This document shows, one piece after another, positions 7,469 to 13,373 of a stretch of DNA of 31,264 nt (its first letter is position 1; every line of letters begins with the position of its first letter). Origin of the DNA: CAZLFQ01 sp964625465. GTDB taxonomy: Bacteria; Pseudomonadota; Alphaproteobacteria; Rickettsiales; Midichloriaceae. Location of the stretch: positions 1 to 31,264 of the forward strand of contig CAZVFD010000015.1 of the NCBI GenBank assembly GCA_964625465.1, written 5' to 3'. The notes beneath the pieces were generated by a model that saw nothing but the letters and a program-made list of their open reading frames with translations, did not search any database and was not told the DNA's origin. The translations under genes were made by a program, and so were the position numbers.

Positions 7469-7966
7469 TTATTGAATAATAACTTTAGCTGTACTGATAT
7501 ATTCTTTGTTATCAGAGACTGCTTTAATTCTAATGTGCCATTGACCTTTTATAGGGAATGATACTTTGGTACTATAAAGTCCTTTGCTAACTTCATGGAA
7601 ATTGAATTCAGTATCGTACTTATCTGTGACAGGCCTGAGCAATTTTCCAATTACGATCGCATCTTTAATAGGTTTGTTTTGATTATCAGTAAAATGGAAA
7701 TTTAGTTCTTGAGGCGCATTGATTTCGAGCGGTAGTTTGATCGTATCTTTAAGAATGGTTTGATTGAGTGTGACTTGGCTATTCCAGCTATTATCACCAA
7801 TGTAAACTTCCGAGCTATAAATTTTATTGAAATCGACACCTTTCTTGAAATGATTTTCGGTATAGACTCCCGTGTACGTTAATTTTGCAAGTGTAACAAA
7901 GGCAAAATCCAGAAGCATGAAGATGCCAATTAGGGCGATAAAGTAGTAAGGGATTTTTGATTTCAT
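7469..7966 (-). CDS. fixH: FixH-family cbb3 oxidase assembly/copper-handling protein
   Basis: FixH/CcoH proteins are single-span membrane proteins needed for assembly of cbb3 cytochrome oxidase. The protein starts MKSKIPYYFIALIGIF with one N-terminal membrane helix (about residues 8-27). It then has the family's periplasmic beta domain: YTGVYTENHFKKGVDFNKI, a stretch ending NFHFTDNQNKPIKDAIVIGKL, and the closing KGQWHIRIKA segment. The ATG at 7966 is chosen over the in-frame ATG at 7999, because the latter lies inside a strong hairpin and adds 11 residues not expected of the family. It is the last gene of the cbb3 block and converges on the GMC gene. FixG, FixI and FixS are not in this window. 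Confidence 0.85.
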   Translation of the reverse strand: MKSKIPYYFIALIGIFMLLDFAFVTLAKLTYTGVYTENHFKKGVDFNKIYSSEVYIGDNSWNSQVTLNQTILKDTIKLPLEINAPQELNFHFTDNQNKPIKDAIVIGKLLRPVTDKYDTEFNFHEVSKGLYSTKVSFPIKGQWHIRIKAVSDNKEYISTAKVIIQ

Positions 7967-7974
7967 AAAATAAA

Positions 7975-8008
7975 AAAGAATGCACGTATCTTTATACATG
8001 CATTCTTT
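7975..8008 (-). terminator. Intrinsic terminator after the 56-aa gene, immediately upstream of fixH
   Basis: On the minus strand, a hairpin with a perfect 10-bp outer stem (7975-7984 with 7999-8008) continues for four more pairs after one mismatch. It is followed by a TTTTTTATTTT-like tract running into the fixH ATG at 7966. It lies 12 bases after the stop of the small acidic gene. As a terminator it would separate fixH from the rest of the operon, so fixH expression would depend on read-through or regulation of this hairpin. Confidence 0.7.
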
Positions 8009-8020
8009 AATTTTGTCTAA

Positions 8021-8191
8021 TTAGAGTTCTGTGCTCTCAGAGGTCGCAGCTGCTTCTTCAACAAGATTGTTTGCTTCCATAGAAGCCGCTTCTTCATTAG
8101 AAGCTTCTACTGACTCAATATTTTCTTCTGGTGCTTGATCATCTGCCAATACAACTGCAGCTGGAATAGCAGCTAATAATAATGCTAACAT
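8021..8191 (-). CDS. 56-residue acidic secreted protein of unknown function
   Basis: ATG at 8191 with a GGAG site seven bases upstream; stop TAA at 8021. The first 16 residues are hydrophobic (MLALLLAAIPAAVVLA) and look like a signal peptide with cleavage before DDQ, although no basic residue follows the Met. The mature roughly 40 residues are strongly acidic and Ala/Glu/Ser-rich (PEENIESVEASNEEAASM) with no Cys, His or aromatic residue. The gene sits between the cbb3 operon and fixH and has its own terminator and a weak promoter candidate. I do not recognise it; it could be a small periplasmic protein accompanying the oxidase. The clear RBS, signal peptide and terminator argue that it is real despite its size. 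Confidence 0.65.
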   Translation of the reverse strand: MLALLLAAIPAAVVLADDQAPEENIESVEASNEEAASMEANNLVEEAAATSESTEL

Positions 8192-8236
8192 AATTTTTCT
8201 CCAAATTTTTCTAAAGCGTTCATTCGCTTGTTAAAA

Positions 8237-8264
8237 AGTTTAGAGATTTCAATTGTATAGTCAA
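8237..8264 (-). promoter_or_regulatory. Weak candidate promoter for the 56-aa gene
   Basis: On the minus strand TTGACT (8259-8264), 16 bases, TAAACT (8237-8242). The -35 is good, the -10 weak. It overlaps the end of the upstream gene and lies about 45 bases before the ATG at 8191. Confidence 0.3.
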
Positions 8265-8803
8265 ACAATTGTTAGATTGAATGACTGGATTTCATCAATC
8301 AATCGAGCAGCTCTTAAATGTCTATCTGCAGAAATCTCTAACATTTGTTGACAGTAACTTCTTGCCTCTGTTTCTTTAAGAAATGGGAAGCTAAATGCTA
8401 AGGTGTGTGGCCACGTAAGAAAATTTCCTGCATGAAAAAGTTGAGATAAATTAGTGCAAGCTGTTGATGCAAGTCTATGAAATTCAGATTCATTGCCAGT
8501 CTTTGATTTTATTCCAAGCAATGCGCAAGCTAGAGCAATAAGATTGTTGTTACCCTCGAAGCTAGGAGGGACATTTTTATCGTTGTTGAATTTATCTAAA
8601 TACGCTTTCGCAAGCTTAGATAGCAACTTCGCATATAATTCTTTCGATTCTGTGTCGTCTTTATCTTGGATCTTTTCCAGCTCAGCTCTAGTCTCGACAA
8701 TAGCAATATCATAAGGTTCTTCACTTGCTTTTATGAAAGTCCAATCAACACTGAATTCTAACGAATTGTTTGTGTTAAAAGGAATTTCAAGTTTATGTTG
8801 CAT
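8261..8803 (-). CDS. 180-residue cytoplasmic protein of unknown function in the cbb3 operon
   Basis: The start ATG (8803) overlaps the ccoP stop by one base (TAATG), with GGAG a few bases upstream inside ccoP, so translation is coupled; a longer in-frame extension into ccoP is not credible. The protein has no signal peptide or membrane helix. It begins with a beta-like segment (MQHKLEIPFNTNNSLEFSVD). The rest is helical, with regularly spaced Leu/Ala helices (ELYAKLLSKLAKAYLDKF; LIALACALLGI; ARSYCQQMLEISADRHLRAA), recalling an alpha-solenoid or TPR-like bundle. Three Cys are scattered and do not form a heme or metal motif. I do not recognise the family. Its place directly after ccoP suggests a role in cbb3 assembly or regulation. 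Confidence 0.75.
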   Translation of the reverse strand: MQHKLEIPFNTNNSLEFSVDWTFIKASEEPYDIAIVETRAELEKIQDKDDTESKELYAKLLSKLAKAYLDKFNNDKNVPPSFEGNNNLIALACALLGIKSKTGNESEFHRLASTACTNLSQLFHAGNFLTWPHTLAFSFPFLKETEARSYCQQMLEISADRHLRAARLIDEIQSFNLTIV

Positions 8804-9660
8804 TACTCTCCGCCACCTAATTGATGAACATAAAGAGCGAGTTGTCTGATGGTTGCGTCGGTTAGCTTGCCACTCCAATAAGGCATAACACCTTGTCTAC
8901 CATTGTAAATAACATCATATACACTTGCTCTGTCGCTACCGTATAACCAAATTGCATCATTTAGAGCAGGTGCGCCGAATTCATATTTTCCTTCGCCATT
9001 TGCTCCATGACACGATGCGCAATTTTGTTGATAAAGATTATTTGCAGATTCAGAAAGGTTTTTACCATCTTTGAGGCCAATAACAAAATCTGTGAGTATA
9101 TCTACTTCCTCAGGTTTTAAAATTTTGTCTTTGCCGAATGCTGCCATTTGAGAATCTCTAGTCTCGTCATGTCCAGAACGAATGCCAAACTTTAGCGTCT
9201 GGTAGATATCTTCCAGTTTGCCTCCCCATAGCCAAGCGCCTGCAGTTAAGTTTGGATAACCAAGATTGCCTGCTCCGCCAGAGCCATGGCAAACAGCGCA
9301 GTTGTTCAAAAATGCTGATTTACCACCAGTAATTGCGAACTTGTATAGTTTAGGGTCGCTGATAATCTGCTCAAACGTGGCTTTATCAAATTCACCTAAG
9401 TAAGCTTCACGAATTTTAACTATCTCCTGTTGAGAAGCTTCTAATTGGCTATATTGTGACCAATCTAAAATACCATCGGCTCTTTGACTTGGCCATGATG
9501 GATAAAGTAGCCAGTACCCAAGAGAGAAAAAGACTGCTGCATAGAACGTATAGCGCAGCCAAAGAGGGTCAGGATTATCATACTCCTTGATGCCATCCCA
9601 CTCATGGCCTGTTGTTTTAGGTTCTTGAGTTTTTAGCTTTTTGTTTTTTTCCTTTTCCAT
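8803..9660 (-). CDS. ccoP: Cytochrome c oxidase cbb3-type subunit III (diheme CcoP)
   Basis: CcoP is the membrane-anchored diheme cytochrome c that feeds electrons to CcoO/CcoN in cbb3 oxidase. The 285-residue protein has a Lys-rich cytoplasmic N-terminus, HEWDGIKEYDNPDPLWLR (19-36, the family hallmark before the helix), and one membrane helix at about 37-53. Two periplasmic cytochrome domains carry heme c motifs CAVCH (121-125) and CASCH (214-218). The expected PNLT and PALND segments follow each heme, and MAAF and MPYW offer the axial Met residues. Its first 44 bases overlap the end of ccoQ and its stop overlaps the next start by one base. Confidence 0.96.
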   Translation of the reverse strand: MEKEKNKKLKTQEPKTTGHEWDGIKEYDNPDPLWLRYTFYAAVFFSLGYWLLYPSWPSQRADGILDWSQYSQLEASQQEIVKIREAYLGEFDKATFEQIISDPKLYKFAITGGKSAFLNNCAVCHGSGGAGNLGYPNLTAGAWLWGGKLEDIYQTLKFGIRSGHDETRDSQMAAFGKDKILKPEEVDILTDFVIGLKDGKNLSESANNLYQQNCASCHGANGEGKYEFGAPALNDAIWLYGSDRASVYDVIYNGRQGVMPYWSGKLTDATIRQLALYVHQLGGGE

Positions 9661-9823
9661 TTTTTGACTTCTTTTTAATAAGTATAGCTTTGTCGTTATT
9701 TAGGGCTATCAAGCTGTTTTTTTTAAAGGCTTCATTTGCCCCTGGTCTAAACAGCCATATAACTAAAAGTATAGTTCCTAAAACTAAAATCAGTAAAGTA
9801 GCGATTTTAATGTATATATACAT
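9617..9823 (-). CDS. ccoQ: Cytochrome oxidase cbb3-type subunit CcoQ/FixQ-like
   Basis: Small single-span subunit of cbb3 oxidase, in the canonical place between ccoO and ccoP. One membrane helix (about residues 4-25) is followed by WLFRPGANEAFKKNSL, close to the FixQ signature W-x-FRPG. The C-terminus is unusual: a Lys-rich tail (IKKKSKNGKGKKQKAKN) makes the protein 68 residues, longer than the roughly 50 usual, because the frame continues 44 bases into ccoP. The start overlaps the ccoO stop as TAATG. The subunit call rests on position, helix and the FRPG motif. Confidence 0.85.
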   Translation of the reverse strand: MYIYIKIATLLILVLGTILLVIWLFRPGANEAFKKNSLIALNNDKAILIKKKSKNGKGKKQKAKNSRT

Positions 9824-10551
9824 TACCAGTCACGCCCCTTATTCGTTTTAAGATCTACCCTATTACCTAAACTCTGCAAGTAGGCAACTAATGCATCCAT
9901 TTCAGTTATTCGCTCTGTTTTGCGATTAAACTTCCTTACAAATGTGTTTGGATACCTCTTTTGGAAATCAGCCAGTTTGGCAGGGTCTGAATTTAGACCA
10001 AGCTGTATTTTAATATCCTCATCAGCATTGGTGATATCAGTAGCTGTATAAGGTGTGCCAACTGCTTCCAAAGCTTTCATGGTGGACACTATCAGTTCTG
10101 TGTTAAGTAGTGTTTCGCTCAAAAATTTGTACCTTGGCATGATTGATTCAGGTACCAAAGCTTGAGGATGAATTAAATGTTCTACCTGCCAATCATCGGA
10201 ATACTTGCCCCCAACGCGTGCTAAATCTGGTCCAGTTCTTTTTGATCCCCACATGAATGGGTTATCATACATACTTTCCGCTGCCAAAGAATAATGACCA
10301 TAGCGCTCTACCTCATCTCGTAATGCGCGAATTTGCTGACTGTGACAGCCATAACAACCTTCTCGTTTATAAATACCAAAGCCTGCTAACTCTAGCGGAG
10401 TATGGGGACGCATACCTTGTACTTTTTCAATGGCTACTTCCTTTATAAAAAGCGGAAATATCTCTACGATCCCGCCTATAGCAGTCACTATAAAGCTTAA
10501 GACAACTAGAAGAAGTAAGTTCTTTTCGATTACAGAGTGATTTTGAAACAT
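9823..10551 (-). CDS. ccoO: Cytochrome c oxidase cbb3-type subunit II (monoheme CcoO)
   Basis: CcoO is the membrane-anchored monoheme cytochrome c of cbb3 oxidase, passing electrons to CcoN. The 242-residue protein has one N-terminal membrane helix (about 11-35), the heme c motif CYGCHSQQIR with Cys66, Cys69 and His70, and RTGPDLARVGGKYSDDWQ (105-122). The axial Met lies in PESIMPRY (M138). These are strong family hallmarks. The start lies one base from the ccoN stop, with an AGAGG site inside the ccoN end; the stop overlaps ccoQ as TAATG. Confidence 0.97.
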   Translation of the reverse strand: MFQNHSVIEKNLLLLVVLSFIVTAIGGIVEIFPLFIKEVAIEKVQGMRPHTPLELAGFGIYKREGCYGCHSQQIRALRDEVERYGHYSLAAESMYDNPFMWGSKRTGPDLARVGGKYSDDWQVEHLIHPQALVPESIMPRYKFLSETLLNTELIVSTMKALEAVGTPYTATDITNADEDIKIQLGLNSDPAKLADFQKRYPNTFVRKFNRKTERITEMDALVAYLQSLGNRVDLKTNKGRDW

Positions 10552-10552
10552 A

Positions 10553-11992
10553 TTAACCTCTCGCTCCTGCTAGACTTAGTTCGTTGTGGATGGTTCTTTT
10601 TGAGCAAACCGTCATATAAACGTTATATGCCATTATAATTGCGCCAGAGAGATATAGTATTCCTCCTAACGCTCTTATTACATATAATGGGTGAAGAGAG
10701 GCGACGATTTCGACAAATGAATAAGTCAAGAACCCCATATCATCGTAACTTCTCCACATTAAGCCCTGCATTATTCCTGCTGCCCACATTGAAGTGATGT
10801 ATAATACTATACCAATACATCCTAACCATAAGTGTAGGTTTACAAGTTTTAACGAGTACATCTCCGATTTCCCAAAAAGTCTGGGAATCATATGGTATAA
10901 AGCACCAAAGCTAATGAATGCAACCCAACCTAATGCGCCAGAATGTACATGGCTTACTGTCCATTCTGTATAGTGGCTTAGAGCATTTACAGATTTTATT
11001 GCCATAACTGGACCTTCAAATGTACTCATGCCGTAAAATGCTACTGCAATTACCATGAATCTAAGTACAGGGTCGTCTCTTAATTTGTCCCATGCGCCAG
11101 ATAGCGTCATCATTCCATTAACCATTCCGCCCCAAGAAGGTAACCAAAGAATAATAGACATTGTCATGCCTAGCGTCTGTGTCCAATCTGGGAGGGCAGT
11201 GTAATGCAAGTGGTGCGGGCCAGCCCAAATATATAAAAATATCAGTGCCCAAAAGTGCATAACTGATAACCTATACGAATATACAGGCTTATTTGCACGT
11301 TTAGGAAGAAAATAATACATAATGCCAATAAATCCTGCAGTTAGTAAGAACCCCACCGCGTTATGACCATACCACCATTGGATCATTGCAGACTGAACCC
11401 CAGAAAAAACATCTACACTTTGTGTCGCAGAAATAGGAATTGCTATGTTGTTCCCTAAATGCAGCATTGCTACGACCAAAATAAAGGAAATAAAAAACCA
11501 ATTTGCCACGTAAATATGAGGTTCTTGGCGTTTTGCAATAGTTGCTATAAAGATATAAAAATAAGTTACCCATACAACCGTTAACAACAAATCGGCATAC
11601 CATTCTGGTTCGGCGTATTCACGCCCTTGGGTTAATCCTGTCAAATACCCATGGACAGCTAGGAGTAAGAAGAGTTGATAGCCAAAAAATATAAAGTAGT
11701 GCATTGCCCGTGTGCCAGCCAACCGAGCTTGACAGGTTCTCTGCACCACATAAAGTGAGGTAGCGAATAGAACGTTCCCACCAAAAGCAAAAATAACTCC
11801 AGAGGTATGAACAGGGCGTAAGCGGCCAAATGTACCCCAAGCATAATCAAGATTTAGAATTGGAAAAGCCATCTGTAGAGCGATTATAACGCCAAAAGAT
11901 AAGCCAACAACAGCCCAAAACACTGCGATAAGGGCGAACCATTTTATGACTTTGTCGTCGAAAGATACTGATAGGGTCTCTGTTTTAGCCAT
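10553..11992 (-). CDS. ccoN: Cytochrome c oxidase cbb3-type subunit I (CcoN), catalytic
   Basis: CcoN holds the low-spin heme b and the heme b3-CuB oxygen-reduction site and pumps protons across the inner membrane. About twelve membrane helices are visible. Ligand-bearing segments include RPVHTSG, WWYGHNAVGF with a CuB His, GPHHLHYT with the His pair, and HYTEWTVSHVHSGALGW with the heme ligands. YGMSTFEGP carries the Tyr used in the cbb3 His-Tyr cross-link region. The ATG at 11992 (MAKTETLS) is preferred over an in-frame TTG five codons upstream. There is no strong Shine-Dalgarno. It follows the SafE-like gene after about 40 bases in the same direction. Confidence 0.97.
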   Translation of the reverse strand: MAKTETLSVSFDDKVIKWFALIAVFWAVVGLSFGVIIALQMAFPILNLDYAWGTFGRLRPVHTSGVIFAFGGNVLFATSLYVVQRTCQARLAGTRAMHYFIFFGYQLFLLLAVHGYLTGLTQGREYAEPEWYADLLLTVVWVTYFYIFIATIAKRQEPHIYVANWFFISFILVVAMLHLGNNIAIPISATQSVDVFSGVQSAMIQWWYGHNAVGFLLTAGFIGIMYYFLPKRANKPVYSYRLSVMHFWALIFLYIWAGPHHLHYTALPDWTQTLGMTMSIILWLPSWGGMVNGMMTLSGAWDKLRDDPVLRFMVIAVAFYGMSTFEGPVMAIKSVNALSHYTEWTVSHVHSGALGWVAFISFGALYHMIPRLFGKSEMYSLKLVNLHLWLGCIGIVLYITSMWAAGIMQGLMWRSYDDMGFLTYSFVEIVASLHPLYVIRALGGILYLSGAIIMAYNVYMTVCSKRTIHNELSLAGARG

Positions 11993-12034
11993 GATTGCTG
12001 TAATCAATTAATACATGATGACGCTAGCATGTTT

Positions 12035-12769
12035 TTAAATTAGTTTCAATGCATAACCTAGTAGAAATAAGGCATTTAAAATCATGATTATGAAAAATGC
12101 ATAATTAAATAATTTTTTAAAGCGCACGAGCAAGAACTGTCCGAAATAGCTGATAACAAATAATCCAGGAATAGTCGCTATACCGAAGCTGAACATAGCT
12201 ACAAGTGCTATCAGATAATTATCAGTTCCTGATATGGCCATGACTATGCTTGCATATACTAATCCACAAGGTATAAGGCCAAGAATTAACCCCAAAAATA
12301 TTCCACGGACTCCTCTTGTATCTGTTAGGTTTATCCTGTTGCTTAAAAACTTTTCTAAATAGGGTATTCTAAATAGCTTTAAATTCTTATTAACAGCAAT
12401 GCCTAAGAAAATAAAAGCAGTCGATATTAGGAAAAATAGAGCAAAGAACCTGTAATAGTTAGAAGTTTTGAAGTTTTCAGTAATGAAATAAGCAATAGTA
12501 AGTAATATACAGTAGGTTATAGTTTTCCCAATGTAATATGGAAATAGAGCTGAAGCATCTAATCTTGATTTTTGCGTTAGCTTAGAATTGGGTACATTCA
12601 TTAGTCGCATGCTTGTCTGTGCAACTGCGAACGGTCCGCACATGCCAATGCAATGAGAAAAGCTGCCTATTAAGCCTGTCATAAATAAAGTAACTATAAT
12701 TCCTAATCCATCTATACCAAACAGACTTGAACTTATTGGCTCAACAATTTCATGATGACAATGGTGCAT
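12035..12769 (-). CDS. SafE/TauE-DsbD-like membrane protein (UreH-type), likely cbb3 or copper related
   Basis: A polytopic membrane protein of about 244 residues with roughly six helices. The family signature is clear: GSFSHCIGMCGPFAVA in the first helix pair and GLILGLIPCGLVYAS in the fourth, a repeated half-channel with Cys-Pro type motifs. This family, usually labelled sulfite exporter TauE/SafE, is frequently encoded beside cbb3 oxidase genes and is thought to take part in metal or redox handling for cytochrome assembly. The N-terminus MHHCHHE is rich in His and Cys, a plausible copper-binding tag. The ATG at 12769 with GGA six bases before it is preferred over a TTG two codons upstream. 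It is the first gene of the cbb3 block. True sulfite export is unlikely in this context. Confidence 0.8.
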   Translation of the reverse strand: MHHCHHEIVEPISSSLFGIDGLGIIVTLFMTGLIGSFSHCIGMCGPFAVAQTSMRLMNVPNSKLTQKSRLDASALFPYYIGKTITYCILLTIAYFITENFKTSNYYRFFALFFLISTAFIFLGIAVNKNLKLFRIPYLEKFLSNRINLTDTRGVRGIFLGLILGLIPCGLVYASIVMAISGTDNYLIALVAMFSFGIATIPGLFVISYFGQFLLVRFKKLFNYAFFIIMILNALFLLGYALKLI

Positions 12770-12790
12770 ATACAATCCAGATTAATCAGA

Positions 12791-12818
12791 TTGCTTATTA
12801 TACATAAATTTGCATAAT
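12791..12818. promoter_or_regulatory. Divergent promoter region between the cbb3 block and the FKBP-RND genes
   Basis: Plus strand: TTGCTT (12791-12796), 16 bases, CATAAT (12813-12818), about 30 bases before the ATG at 12849. Minus strand: a perfect TATAAT (12797-12802) lies about 28 bases before the SafE-like ATG but has no recognisable -35 at 16-18 bases, so that promoter may need an activator. I see no clear FNR/FixK box (TTGAT-4-ATCAA). Confidence 0.4.
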
Positions 12819-12848
12819 TTACACTAGGTATGTTGGGTTCAGTTTATT

Positions 12849-13373
12849 ATGTTGGTTAATTTTAATAGCAAATATTTTACCATAGCTGCGATATTGTTAG
12901 CTATATATCTGGTGAGGGATGTGCAATCGCAAAGAGGAGAAGGTATAAAAGATTTTGGAACAGATGTTTCTGCGCCCCATGCCCAGTATGTGCTGGAGAT
13001 TGATCCAAATAAAGCAGACTCTGAGAGAAGTTTTTTAGAGAAGATGCTATATAAATATACGATGACAAAAAAACTTGAAAAACAAGTCAAGCAAGATAGT
13101 GAGGATGCGCCCCAATATTCTGCATATCCAAGTCCAGCTGTGGTCGGAGATAGTGTCACAATTAGACTAAGGGAAATTAACTCTGCTAATAATGTGGAAA
13201 TGCCTATGACATTAGTCATTGGAAGTGGATTGTTACATAAATCAATTGAGGACGCATTAGTTGGCATGAAGGTAGGTGAAAAAAAAGAAGTGGTTCATCA
13301 ATCAAGTAATCAGGCAGAAAAGAAATTTGAAGTGCAAGTTATGGCAATCGTGCCTAAAAGTGAAGGCAAATAA
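12849..13373 (+). CDS. Membrane-anchored periplasmic FKBP-like protein
   Basis: The 174-residue protein has an N-terminal signal anchor (about residues 8-23), a charged spacer, and a C-terminal FKBP-like domain (about 95-170). This domain contains GDSVTIRLREIN, then MTLVIGSGLLHKSIEDALVGMKVGEKKEVV, which follows the FKBP/SlyD pattern of a G-x-G-L segment, an internal helix and LxGMxxGEK. The aromatic residues lining the prolyl-isomerase pocket are mostly absent, so it may bind rather than isomerise. Its stop overlaps the RND start as TAATG, so it is coupled to the pump and sits where a membrane fusion protein would normally be. Assignment to the FKBP fold is by pattern; the partner role is inference. 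Confidence 0.6.
   Translation: MLVNFNSKYFTIAAILLAIYLVRDVQSQRGEGIKDFGTDVSAPHAQYVLEIDPNKADSERSFLEKMLYKYTMTKKLEKQVKQDSEDAPQYSAYPSPAVVGDSVTIRLREINSANNVEMPMTLVIGSGLLHKSIEDALVGMKVGEKKEVVHQSSNQAEKKFEVQVMAIVPKSEGK

Noticed and set aside
7967..7999. Upstream in-frame ATG for fixH at 7999
   Set aside because: It lies inside a terminator-like hairpin, lacks a Shine-Dalgarno and adds residues not seen in FixH; ATG 7966 gives a normal signal anchor.
8804..8878. N-terminal extension of the 180-aa gene into ccoP
   Set aside because: The added residues are an out-of-frame reading of the conserved CcoP C-terminus, and the TAATG overlap with GGAG marks the real start.
11993..12007. TTG start five codons upstream of ccoN
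   Set aside because: The ATG at 11992 gives a normal CcoN N-terminus; nothing supports the TTG.
12770..12848. FNR/FixK-type box controlling the cbb3 block
   Set aside because: No TTGAT-4-ATCAA palindrome is present in the divergent spacer; only promoter elements are visible.
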